A stretch of 64,000 bases of DNA from JADKAV01 sp963732355 (GTDB lineage Bacteria > Actinomycetota > Actinomycetes > S36-B12 > UBA10799). The stretch covers positions 186,001 through 250,000 of the forward strand of contig CAVSZD010000007.1 in assembly GCA_963732355.1 (NCBI GenBank). Direction: 5' to 3'. Below the pieces are notes generated by a model. The model had not been told where the DNA came from and did not search any database. It was given only the letters and a program-made list of their open reading frames with translations. Position 1 is the stretch's first letter. Every line of letters begins with the position of its first letter. Below are positions 43,141 through 50,936 of this stretch, piece by piece. The translations under genes were made by a program, and so were the position numbers.

Positions 43141-44346
43141 CTACTCGTCCTGCTTGTACCGATGACTCCCGCTGTGATACCTCCGGCCCAATGGGCTGGT
43201 CCAGATCAGGTCATGGGTGGGCGAGTCGGGGTCCCGTTCGACCCGCCAGGCCGAGAACGTCTTCGTCCGGTGATGCCGCCGGCACATCCCCTCAAGGTTG
43301 TTCGCGCAGGTCGCGCCAGCGGGGTGGGGCACGATGTGATCGCAATCGAAGAACTCCGCCCGGGCGTGACACCCGGGGAACCGGCAGGTGACGTCACGGG
43401 CCTTGATCGCCTCGCGCAGCGCAGTGGGGATGCGGTACTTGTAGGTCCCCATGGCTTTCAGTTCCCCCGTCACAGGGTCCGTCACGAGTCGTCGCCAGCG
43501 CGCGTCCGGCGACATGCACAGGTCACGGGCGACCTCACTGGCGATCGGCCCCAGCCGCTTGGTCCAGGGGGTCCAGTCGTTGTCGCCGATGAGTTGGTCA
43601 GCGCTGATCACGAGGTCCACGCTCACCGACACCGACGTGTGGTCGGCGAGGAATCCCACCAATGCGTCCGCCCGGCGCTGCTCGGCGGTGCGGGCGCCGC
43701 CCTGGCCGTAGGGGTCCGCGCAGTCATCGGATCCGGCCAATTCCTCCAACGCCTTCATGAACACCTCGGCGTGTTCCAGCGAAAGCCGCCCACTGATGTC
43801 CGCCATGCCGTGAGCGGCCGGACGGACCCACACCCCGCGCCGGTCGATGGCCTCCTTGCGCAGGGTCTCCTCCGGATCCTTCTCGACCGTCAGAGCGAGC
43901 AGCTTCTTACGCAACTGGTGGCCCGTGTGCCCTTCAGCGAAACCGATCGCGATCAGCTCCAACTCCAGCCTGCGGGGATCGGGCACGTCGGCCAGGACGT
44001 CGAGGATCGTGGTCGCCTTCGGCAGATCGATGCGACCGTCGAACAGCGCACCCCACACCACTTCCCGATCACACAGGGCCTCGGCGGTATCCAGCTTGTG
44101 ATCGGCACTGCGCGGCGAGATGGCAAGCATGGTCGCGAGTTCCTCAGCCGCCCCCGAGATCGGGTAACCCATGGCCTCGATCCGGGCACTCATCTGCGCG
44201 GCCAGAACAGCGGCCTGCGCCTGCTGGCGGCGCAGAGCCTTCTCCGCTGCTTGAATCGCATCGCAGAGGTCCTGGTCATCCATGGCCTGCGCGTCCGCCA
44301 GCGCCGCCCTCACGGACGGGAAGGGGTCGCGGACCGGGATCTCCAT
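43141..44346 (-). CDS. DUF222-HNH endonuclease-like protein (13E12 family), copy 1
   Basis: 401 residues from ATG 44346. The DUF222 part (residues about 10-290) is followed by an HNH domain: CRFPGCHARAEFFDCDHIVPH and NLEGMCRRHHRTKTFSAW, with zinc cysteines and the catalytic His. These 13E12-repeat proteins are multi-copy in actinobacteria; their role is unclear. A perfect LexA box sits between its -35 and -10 regions, implying DNA-damage induction. The second copy at 59515-60721 is about 80 percent identical by eye and in the same orientation. Confidence 0.93.
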   Translation of the reverse strand: MEIPVRDPFPSVRAALADAQAMDDQDLCDAIQAAEKALRRQQAQAAVLAAQMSARIEAMGYPISGAAEELATMLAISPRSADHKLDTAEALCDREVVWGALFDGRIDLPKATTILDVLADVPDPRRLELELIAIGFAEGHTGHQLRKKLLALTVEKDPEETLRKEAIDRRGVWVRPAAHGMADISGRLSLEHAEVFMKALEELAGSDDCADPYGQGGARTAEQRRADALVGFLADHTSVSVSVDLVISADQLIGDNDWTPWTKRLGPIASEVARDLCMSPDARWRRLVTDPVTGELKAMGTYKYRIPTALREAIKARDVTCRFPGCHARAEFFDCDHIVPHPAGATCANNLEGMCRRHHRTKTFSAWRVERDPDSPTHDLIWTSPLGRRYHSGSHRYKQDE

Positions 44347-44354
44347 GTCTCTAT

Positions 44355-44370
44355 TCGAACATATGTTCGA
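44355..44370 (-). promoter_or_regulatory. LexA box in the promoter of DUF222-HNH copy 1
   Basis: TCGAACATATGTTCGA is a perfect palindrome matching the Gram-positive/actinobacterial LexA consensus GAAC-N4-GTTC. On the minus strand TTGACA (44381-44376) lies upstream of it, and TCGAAT-like -10 follows, so LexA would block RNA polymerase. Confidence 0.9.
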
Positions 44371-44514
44371 TACCATGTCAAGCCTTTGTGCACAAGAATT
44401 TCCGGCAAGAACCGAGCCTGTTGATATCCCCTCGCCTCCGTCCACAGATCCTCGCTGGCCATTCCCGCCACCCACCTCGCCCGCATACGTTCGGTGTCGA
44501 ACGGGAGGACGGAA

Positions 44515-45151
44515 ATGGGCTTCTTCAGAGCATGGCTGTTCGGCGAGCAGGCGATTGACCATATGGATGCCATGACCGCGCCGGACGGTTATCCCAGAGC
44601 AGAGGTGTGGCTGCCCCTCGATGTCTCCGGCACATCTGACGACGGCCTCGTGCGGTGGCAGTCGGCGTGGGCGCAGTGCCCCCCAGCGAACGGTGAGGTG
44701 TGGATCGAGTTCGGCCTGCCCACACACGTCATCACCGAACGGCTCGGACCGCATGCACTCACATCGGTCTTCGGGATGGAACGCACCAAGGCCCTGCGCT
44801 CAGACGTGCGCAAACGCCACGGCGAATGGATGGTGAAGGTGCCGCGGTTCTTCAAGACGGTCACCGAATATTGGACGAGTGACCCGCAGGACCGCGCCCC
44901 CGCTGACCACCGCCGATGGACAGAGCAGCACGCACACGACGGTGGGGGAGCTGGACGTCGAGGCGTCGCTCGACAGGTATCGCGACGAGCCGGAGCTGCT
45001 CGTAGGGCCCGAGGGTCCTGTTCTGTTCGGACCATTGGACTACCGCTATCGCAGCACCATGGACTGGCATCGGCGACTCGACTCCGCCCTGGACAGACTG
45101 CTGCAGTTGCCCGCGACAACGCCGGTGACCGCGGCCTGGTGCAGATTCTGA
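44515..45151 (+). pseudogene. Unknown tandem paralogue, first member, one frameshift
   Basis: ATG 44515 has GGGAGGA upstream. Frame one runs MGFFRAWLFGEQAIDHMDAM to VPRFFKTVTEYWTSDPQDRA; frame two continues TTVGELDVEASLDRYRDEP, LLVGPEGPVLFG and ends TPVTAAWCRF. The second member gives the same order without a break, showing that one surplus C in the C5 run at 44897-44901 is the cause. Restored length is about 211 residues. No known domain; conserved features are PRFF-x-TV-x-(D/E)YW and LxVGPEGPV. Confidence 0.7.
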
Positions 45152-45158
45152 GAGGGGA

Positions 45159-45818
45159 GTGAAGGATGCACTACAACGGATGGGTGTGTTCGGGCCCAAG
45201 GTCGACGAATTGATGGACTCGCTCACGCACCCCTTCGGCCACTCCCGCCCTGAGGTCATGGTGCCGATGGAGATCGTCAGCGACAAGGCCGTCGAATTGC
45301 CCATGTGGCGATCCGGCTGGGCACTGGTCAAGCCGGATCCGTCGGTCCCGATCTGGTGCCCGGACGAGCATGAGTTCCTGACGATTGTGTGGCCCGCGGC
45401 GGTACTACGCGACCTCCTCGGCCCCTGCGCACTCCTGAACGAAGGCGAGACGGACTCGACTGGGGTGCTTCGCCACCACATCTGCGAGGTCGAGGGCCAG
45501 TGGTACGCCGGCGTTCCGCGGTTCTTCCACACCGTGGGCGACTATTGGTCGCGCCTTAGACATCCCGATCGATTGGCACTGGTCACCACGTCAGGAGAAG
45601 AGGTGCCCGCCACGACTGTGGCCGAGATGGACCTCGAGGCGAGCTTGACACTCGGCGGCCCGAGCCTGATCGTCGGCCCCGAGGGTCCGGTGTACTACGA
45701 CACCAACTGGGACCCCATCGACTCAGACGACAGAATCGCCCACCTCCGAGCCGTCACGGAAGTGCTGATGACGCTTCCCGGCGAGACCCCGGTGACGGCG
45801 ATCGACTTCCACGGCTAG
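45159..45818 (+). CDS. Unknown tandem paralogue, second member
   Basis: 219 residues from GTG 45159 (GAGGGGA just upstream); ATG 45180 is an alternative that would align with the first paralogue. An ATG at 45166 with a better ribosome site reads MHYNGW in another frame before a stop, so the exact N-terminus is doubtful. The body shares VPRFFHTVGDYWSRL, EMDLEASLTLGGPSLIVGPEGPV and TPVTAIDFHG with the upstream copy, about one-third identity. No transmembrane segment or catalytic motif is visible. Function unknown. Confidence 0.65.
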   Translation: MKDALQRMGVFGPKVDELMDSLTHPFGHSRPEVMVPMEIVSDKAVELPMWRSGWALVKPDPSVPIWCPDEHEFLTIVWPAAVLRDLLGPCALLNEGETDSTGVLRHHICEVEGQWYAGVPRFFHTVGDYWSRLRHPDRLALVTTSGEEVPATTVAEMDLEASLTLGGPSLIVGPEGPVYYDTNWDPIDSDDRIAHLRAVTEVLMTLPGETPVTAIDFHG

Positions 45819-46267
45819 CAGCCCAGAGAATCCTGGGCCTGCGAGATCGTCGACTCGACCGACTCCGTGGCAGTCGTGACGGACTCGGGCACCGCGGCGT
45901 CGTCCTTCTGCGAGGCCAACGACTGCTTCAGCCCGTCAAGCGCTGTCGAGACACCGGACAGCACTGCCTGTGCTGCGGCCGGGGCGTCCTGTGCCGCCTG
46001 CTCCAGGTCGGACTGCGCCGCAGCCACTTGCTTCTTGGCCTGCCCAACGGTCGCGGCCTTTCCCGCTGCCAGCGATGCCAGGCTCTCGTCTGCCTGGGCG
46101 AGCCCGTCACACACCGGACCGGTGAGCGAATCGATGGCTTCGCCCGCTTGGCTCTCAACCGAACTGGCTGCCGCACTCGCTGCTTGGCCGGCGATGTCAG
46201 AGACCTGACCGTCGCTGCACGCTGTCAGTGCCAGGGCCGCCACTGCGATACCCACAAGAATCCTCAT
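45815..46267 (-). CDS. Small lipoprotein, Ala/Ser-rich
   Basis: 150 residues from ATG 46267 (MRILVGIAVAALALTACSDG); GTG 46276 is an alternative. The lipobox is LTAC. The mature part is helical, rich in Ala, Gln and Ser (QAASAAASSVESQAGEAIDSL), with coiled-coil-like spacing and two cysteines. It would be anchored outside the membrane; the function is unknown. It overlaps the convergent paralogue gene by 4 bp. Confidence 0.75.
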   Translation of the reverse strand: MRILVGIAVAALALTACSDGQVSDIAGQAASAAASSVESQAGEAIDSLTGPVCDGLAQADESLASLAAGKAATVGQAKKQVAAAQSDLEQAAQDAPAAAQAVLSGVSTALDGLKQSLASQKDDAAVPESVTTATESVESTISQAQDSLGC

Positions 46268-46285
46268 GGTTGCCACGCTATGCCG

Positions 46286-46738
46286 TCAGCCTTGCGCCAA
46301 TGCAAGCGGCTGCGCCAGAGCAACGATGATCCCGGCGGGCCCTCGCAAGTAGCACAACCGGAAAGCGTCCTCGTACTGAGCCACCTCGCGCAGCACCTCT
46401 CCCCCGTGCTCGCTCAGGCGGGCAAGAGTGTCGTCGATGTCGCTGACCGCGAACATGATCCGGTGCAGACCAAGCGTGTTGGGCGGCGGGGCTGGTGGGT
46501 CCGAAAGGCCCGCTTGCGGCGCGTAGTACTTGGTCAACTCCACGCGCCCGCTCTCGTCAGGCGCGCGCATCATCACGATCGTGCTGCGAACACCGTCAAG
46601 GCCGACGGTCTGGTCGGCCCACACACCTTCAATCTCGGCGCTGTTCTCCATTTCCATGCCGATCGCAGTGAAGAAGGCGACGGCCGCGTCCAGGTCTTCG
46701 ACGACGATCGCGACATTGTCCATACGCAGAAGGGTCAT
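46286..46738 (-). CDS. VOC/glyoxalase-fold protein
   Basis: 150 residues. MTLLRMDNVAIVVEDLDAAVAFF is the first beta-alpha unit of the vicinal-oxygen-chelate fold, with the second unit at LHRIMFAVSDIDDTLARL. Metal residues H/E are visible in LGLHRIMF and near YLRGPAGIIVALAQ. The exact reaction is not predictable; such proteins include glyoxalases, dioxygenases and resistance proteins. A 30-bp piece covering its start codon is repeated at 47391-47420. Confidence 0.85.
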   Translation of the reverse strand: MTLLRMDNVAIVVEDLDAAVAFFTAIGMEMENSAEIEGVWADQTVGLDGVRSTIVMMRAPDESGRVELTKYYAPQAGLSDPPAPPPNTLGLHRIMFAVSDIDDTLARLSEHGGEVLREVAQYEDAFRLCYLRGPAGIIVALAQPLALAQG

Positions 46739-46773
46739 GTCGAAAGCCTAGGCAGTCGCGCATCACCCGGGCG

Positions 46774-47344
46774 CTACCCGCGCTTTATCCAACCAGTGCT
46801 GTCGATCGGATCGATCACACCCTCACCGGAATAGTCGGTGATCATGTGGATGGGCAGCACTTTGACCTTGGCGGACGCGCTCGGGAAGCACCGGACCGGC
46901 ACGCTGACCGCGGTGCGACAGGTTGGCTTTGTCGATCGCGTAGGTCCAGCCGGAGCACTTAAGCGTCCGGCAAGGCTCCCCCCAAGGCCCACCCTTCGGT
47001 TGGGCCACGCAATGTCGGAATTGCTTCAACGTGGCGAGCACCGACTTCCGCCCACTCGCACCAGGGGTGATGACGTACGTTCGACCGTTGGAGAAGGTGA
47101 GTCTGCCGCCAGTCGCGGCGGGCTGACGCTTCCAGTTCTGTATCCATTCAGAGTGCTCGACCTCGATCGTGATCCGCGAGGTACCGTACGTCACGGTCGC
47201 CGCGATGATGTCCGAGATCTCCCACCCGGGGATGACATCCAGTTGCTTATCCAGCACGGTCTCGGATCCGGCGTAGGCGCTCGTCGGCAGCGACAGGCCC
47301 GCCGCGATTCCAGCGATCAAGATCGCGCGTGCGGTTTTCGTCAT
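46774..47344 (-). pseudogene. Secreted protein of unknown function, one frameshift
   Basis: ATG 47344 gives a Sec signal, MTKTARAILIAGIAAGLSLP then AYA-GS. Frame one continues with GWEISDIIAATVTYGTSRI and CRTLKCSGWTYAIDKANLSH; frame two ends VSVPVRCFPSASAKVKVLPIHM and DSTGWIKRG. One surplus G at about 46909 (CGCGGTC) breaks them; joined, the product has about 190 residues with several cysteines likely in disulfides. No domain recognised. It lies between two copies of the VOC gene start, so it may have been inserted there. Confidence 0.65.
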
Positions 47345-47374
47345 GGCGATCACGGTAGCCGTGCGGGAAGCGGC

Positions 47375-47416
47375 TCACCCATCGCGCGGCACATTGTCCA
47401 TGCGCAGAAGGGTCAT
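47375..47416 (-). pseudogene. 13-codon remnant of a duplicated VOC gene start
   Basis: It reads MTLLRMDNVPRDG and a stop; the first nine residues equal the start of the VOC protein at 46738. The DNA 47391-47420 matches 46713-46742 with one mismatch in 30. Confidence 0.75.
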
Positions 47417-47465
47417 GTCGGCACAATAGGACCGGCGCTCGACAACGAGCTGAGACGGAGGCCGC

Positions 47466-48824
47466 ATGGCAACAGATGTGGTGGTGGTCGGAGCGGGATT
47501 CGCTGGCCTGCGCGCGGCCCAGCTCGTCGTGGACGCCGGCCACACGGTGACGGTGCTTGAGTCCCGAGACCGGGTGGGCGGACGCATCTGCCCCGGCGAG
47601 ATCGCAGGACACACGATCGACCTGGGCGGGATGTGGCTCGGCCCCACTCAGCAACGCCTCGACGCAATGACCCGCGACATGGGGCTCAAGCGCTACCCGA
47701 TGTGGTTGGAGGGTGAGTGCTCGCTGGGCTTCCGGGGGCGATTCGGCCGGGCGCCGGGCGAGGACTTCGACAAGGTTCTGGGCACACCCAACCGCCTGCG
47801 GCTGCTGAAGCTCAACTGGGAGTTGGAGCGCGCGACGAAACATCTGGATGTGGCCGCACCGTGGGACCACCCGAAGGCCAAGGACATGGACGGCGAGACG
47901 GTCGCCTCCTGGGTGGCCGGCCGGACGGGCAGTGCTGACATCCGCGACATGATGAACTTCGTGTGCCAGGCGGTCTTCTGCACCGAGGCGCGCGAACTGT
48001 CCTTCCTCTTCTTCGCCTTCTACTGCAAGTCAGCCGGGGGGCTGTTGGTCCTGCTTGCCGGCGGACCGGGTGGTGCGCAGAACTTCCTGTTCGACGGGGG
48101 TCTGCACGCTGCGGCCCAGAACCTTGCCGACGATCTCGGCGACCGCATTCAGCTCGACGCACCGGTGGTCGCGGTTGAGCAGGACGCCGGGCTTGTGAGC
48201 GTCACGACCGAGTCCGGGGAAGCGGTCAGCGCCCGCCGGGTGATCGTCGCAACGCCACCCCCGCTTGCTGGTCAGATCGCCTGGGAGCCGGGGTTGTCGC
48301 AGAACCGCAGGCGCCTGCTGGAACGCCAGACGATGGGCTCGACGATCAAGGGCTGGCTTGCCTACGACAGGCCGTTCTGGCGCGACGGCAACCACAACGG
48401 CTTCGTCATGGACGACACCTCTGCCTTCACCCCTGCCTTCGACGCCACCCCTCCGGGTTCGGACGTCGGACTGATCGCCGGATTCTTCGAATCGGTTGAG
48501 GGCCGCAGCGTTGCCGAGGACGGGGTTGAAGCGCGGCGCGAGATCGCGATTGAGACGTTGGTTCGCCATCTCGGTCCGCTTGCCGCGAAGCCCATCGATT
48601 ACGTGGACAAGGACTGGACGGCCGAGCAGTGGTCCCGCGGTTGCTACGGCGCGACGATGCCGCCGGGAGTGCTCACCACGGTCGGGCACCTGATGCGCAC
48701 GCCGCACGAGTTGGTCCACTGGGCCGGGACCGAAACCGCCACGCAGTGGAGCGGCTACGTCGAGGGCGCGCTCGAGTCAGGGGAACGCGCGGCACGGGAA
48801 GTGGTTGCCGCGCTGCGGGGTTGA
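47466..48824 (+). CDS. Flavin monoamine oxidase-like amine oxidase
   Basis: 452 residues. The FAD Rossmann motif VVVVGAGFAGLRAA opens the protein, and ESRDRVGGRI and DLGGMWLGPTQ follow as in monoamine oxidases. The C-terminal FAD segment is LVHWAGTETATQWSGYVEGALESGERAA, the standard MAO pattern. It would oxidise a primary or secondary amine, releasing H2O2; the substrate is unknown. It stands alone. Confidence 0.92.
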   Translation: MATDVVVVGAGFAGLRAAQLVVDAGHTVTVLESRDRVGGRICPGEIAGHTIDLGGMWLGPTQQRLDAMTRDMGLKRYPMWLEGECSLGFRGRFGRAPGEDFDKVLGTPNRLRLLKLNWELERATKHLDVAAPWDHPKAKDMDGETVASWVAGRTGSADIRDMMNFVCQAVFCTEARELSFLFFAFYCKSAGGLLVLLAGGPGGAQNFLFDGGLHAAAQNLADDLGDRIQLDAPVVAVEQDAGLVSVTTESGEAVSARRVIVATPPPLAGQIAWEPGLSQNRRRLLERQTMGSTIKGWLAYDRPFWRDGNHNGFVMDDTSAFTPAFDATPPGSDVGLIAGFFESVEGRSVAEDGVEARREIAIETLVRHLGPLAAKPIDYVDKDWTAEQWSRGCYGATMPPGVLTTVGHLMRTPHELVHWAGTETATQWSGYVEGALESGERAAREVVAALRG

Positions 48825-49006
48825 ACCGCGCGCCATCTGACGAATTCCTCGCGCAGGCTCTCGTCGGCCATCACCAGGGCAACCGTTGGGCAATCCTGGG
48901 GACCCTTCTTGGCGTCCGGGTGACACAGGGTGCACGGTTGATCGTCACGCAGGGGACACTTGGCGTCGACGACAGGCATTTGAACCGCTTCCAATGGGTA
49001 GTTCAA
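48755..49006 (-). CDS. Small cysteine-rich protein, DUF6767-like
   Basis: 83 residues. AKCPLRDDQPCTLCHPDAKKGPQDCPTVALVM has the spacing C-x6-C-x2-C ... C that I associate with small actinobacterial DUF6767-type proteins, probably metal-binding. ATG 48979 (MPVVDAKCP) is a good alternative start. The tail overlaps the convergent amine oxidase end by 70 bp and may be longer than in relatives. Confidence 0.6.
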   Translation of the reverse strand: MNYPLEAVQMPVVDAKCPLRDDQPCTLCHPDAKKGPQDCPTVALVMADESLREEFVRWRAVQPRSAATTSRAARSPDSSAPST

Positions 49007-49118
49007 TTGTACAAAGTGGGTGTTGGGCCCGGCGCCGCCGAAGCAAAGCTGGAAACCGGCAACTCAATCGCCGAAAAACAACATGGCCTCCGCCTAATGG
49101 TCGCCACCGACGGCCGGC

Positions 49119-49334
49119 TCAGCCCAAACCCCCGTTGCCCCGCCCGTGCCAGAACAGCGCCTCGTGCGCCAACGCTGCAATCACCGAACTGATCCGTGTG
49201 TGCGACAGGTCCTCACCAGGGGACACCGCAGCCATCAGCAGCGCAACAGCCGCAGCGTCGCGGTTCGCAGCAGAAACGGTAGCCCAACCGGCCCAGTGGT
49301 ACGTTGGACCTATGAGTGGGACATACACCGCCAC
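49119..49334 (-). CDS. Possible small protein, unknown
   Basis: 71 residues in a stretch (49007-49311) that otherwise has no gene. WATVSAANRDAAAVALLMAAV and SHTRISSVIAALAHEALFWHG look like two regular helices and not like antisense noise, but no ribosome site is clear and the start overlaps the divergent VapB gene. Weakly supported. Confidence 0.3.
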   Translation of the reverse strand: MAVYVPLIGPTYHWAGWATVSAANRDAAAVALLMAAVSPGEDLSHTRISSVIAALAHEALFWHGRGNGGLG

Positions 49335-49557
49335 GATGGGAGACCGAGGCCGCCTCGTCGTCCCCGCCGAGCTTCGCGAGCGAGCTGGCCTGCACGAAGG
49401 ACGTCACGTTGTCCTTGTCGAAACGCCGCATGGTGTCCTACTGCTCACCCGCGAACAGTTGCGAGACAGGATCCGCAGCGGCCTTGCGGGCAAGGAACTG
49501 GTCGATGACCTACTGGCAGATCGGCGAACTGCTGCATCCACCGAGGAATCCGCGTGA
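49312..49557 (+). CDS. AbrB/SpoVT-type antitoxin (VapB)
   Basis: 81 residues from ATG 49312. MGDRGRLVVPAELRERAGLHEGRHVVLVE is the swapped-hairpin AbrB DNA-binding fold. The C-terminal half would bind the toxin. It overlaps the PIN-domain toxin gene by 4 bp, forming a complete VapBC module, in contrast with the broken one at 34.6 kb. Confidence 0.9.
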   Translation: MSGTYTATMGDRGRLVVPAELRERAGLHEGRHVVLVETPHGVLLLTREQLRDRIRSGLAGKELVDDLLADRRTAASTEESA

Positions 49558-49919
49558 CGGTGCTCGACGCCTCAGCGCTGCTGGCTTACCTCGCGGGGGA
49601 GCCGGGTGCTGACGAGGTGGAACTGACCCTCGAACAGGGCGGCCACTGCAGCACCGCCAACTGGTCCGAGGTGGCCCAGAAGGTGATCGCTGCCGGCGGC
49701 GACTGGGAACTCAGCCGGGCCCTACTCATGTCGTACCGCCTCGCCCTCGAACCGGTCGAAGTCGCTGACGCGCAGTGGGCAGCCCTTCGTTGGCGCAAGG
49801 GTGAGGGACTGTCGCTTGGCGATCGTTTGTGTCTGGCCCTGGCCCACCGCTTGAACGAGGTCGCCCTCACCGCCGACAAGACCTGGGGCGAAAGCGAGCG
49901 CATCAAGCAGATCAGGTGA
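49554..49919 (+). CDS. PIN-domain ribonuclease toxin (VapC)
   Basis: 121 residues from GTG 49554. VLDASALLAYLAGEPG holds the first catalytic Asp, TANWSEVAQKV the Glu, LGDRLCLALAHRL and LTADKTWGE the later acidic residues of the PIN active site. It would cleave RNA. Coupled to VapB by a GTGA overlap. Confidence 0.9.
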   Translation: MTVLDASALLAYLAGEPGADEVELTLEQGGHCSTANWSEVAQKVIAAGGDWELSRALLMSYRLALEPVEVADAQWAALRWRKGEGLSLGDRLCLALAHRLNEVALTADKTWGESERIKQIR

Positions 49920-49950
49920 AACCACCCGCACACCTGACAGACTCACGAGC

Positions 49951-50880
49951 ATGGACGAAGAGATGCTCGAGGCACATGTGGCGTTCGAGGTTGCGGCCTG
50001 GACCGAGTCGCTCAATGACACGCTGGCCGTCACGACCGCGACGGTGTTCGAATGGCTGGACGGTGTTTCGCTGGGAAGCGTCATCAGCGAGTCGGACCTC
50101 GACGTTCTGATCGAGACCACACCCCTGCCCGACATCACCACCTCCCTGCTGGCCCTGCATGCGGCCGCACTGGAGGACGGCACGACAATGGCCGACTTGG
50201 TGCGCCGCGAGGACTTCGACCGCCTCGCCCAGGTCCTCGCCACAATGACCGGGTTGCAGGAAGCAGTCGTGGAGCAGATCACCACGAGTGAGGTGTACGC
50301 CGATCTCATTTCCCACGTGCTCTTCCACGGCATCCGCAACTACGTGATGACCGAGAGCCCGATCGCGCGTGTGCCCGGAGCGTCCTCGTTGATGCGCATG
50401 GGCCAGAGTGCGTTCGACAGCGCTGCCCCGCGATTGAGCAAAGGCATCGAGAAGCAGCTGACCGCTTTCGTGAGCGCGAACCTTCAGGAGACCTTGCGCG
50501 AGAGCCAGCAGTTCCTGACCACCGTGGTCGACGACGAGGCACTAGGCCAAGTGGCCGACGATCTCTACGACCGCAACGCCGAATCCACGCTGGCCGACGC
50601 CGCTGCGCTCATCCCCGAGGAGACCCTGGCGGAACTGTCGGCAATCGGCCAGGACGCCTGGGCACATCTGAGCGCCACCGCGTCGTTCCGGGACATGGCG
50701 CAGGCGGTACTCGACGCCAATGCCGCACGCCCGGTCGGAGAACTGCTCGCCGAGGCTGACATCACCGCCGGATCGGCGGCCGCCTTCGTTCGGCCTTGGA
50801 TCCTGCGCGCGGCCGACGACGGCGTGCTCGAGACGTTGATCAGCCAGCGGCTCGCCGCCTTCTACGCCTACTACGAGTAG
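49951..50880 (+). CDS. Conserved-looking helical protein, unknown
   Basis: 309 residues. It is acidic and almost wholly alpha-helical (MLEAHVAFEVAAWTESLNDTL, LREDFDRLAQVLATMTGL-like helices, QQFLTTVVDDEALGQVADDLYD), with a central hydrophobic segment near ARVPGASSLMRMG. No recognised domain or active-site motif. It precedes the aldehyde dehydrogenase by 56 bp that include a TetR-like palindrome, so the two may be separately controlled. A structural or lipid-associated role is only a guess. Confidence 0.6.
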   Translation: MDEEMLEAHVAFEVAAWTESLNDTLAVTTATVFEWLDGVSLGSVISESDLDVLIETTPLPDITTSLLALHAAALEDGTTMADLVRREDFDRLAQVLATMTGLQEAVVEQITTSEVYADLISHVLFHGIRNYVMTESPIARVPGASSLMRMGQSAFDSAAPRLSKGIEKQLTAFVSANLQETLRESQQFLTTVVDDEALGQVADDLYDRNAESTLADAAALIPEETLAELSAIGQDAWAHLSATASFRDMAQAVLDANAARPVGELLAEADITAGSAAAFVRPWILRAADDGVLETLISQRLAAFYAYYE

Positions 50881-50896
50881 GACTCTGGACAAATAT

Positions 50897-50914
50897 ATGT
50901 AGCGTTCGCTATAT
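50897..50914 (+). promoter_or_regulatory. TAGCG-TT-CGCTA palindrome before the aldehyde dehydrogenase gene
   Basis: The perfect 5+5 core (50900-50911) extends outward with two more pairs after one mismatch. The shape is typical of TetR-family operators. AT-rich TATATT at its right edge could be the -10. No TetR gene is present in the window. Confidence 0.6.
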
Positions 50915-50936
50915 TAGTTCAGACCCCGGAGGATAC

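Noticed and set aside
46774..47420. Insertion sequence between the VOC gene copies
   Set aside because: There are no terminal inverted repeats and no transposase; only a secreted-protein gene is present.
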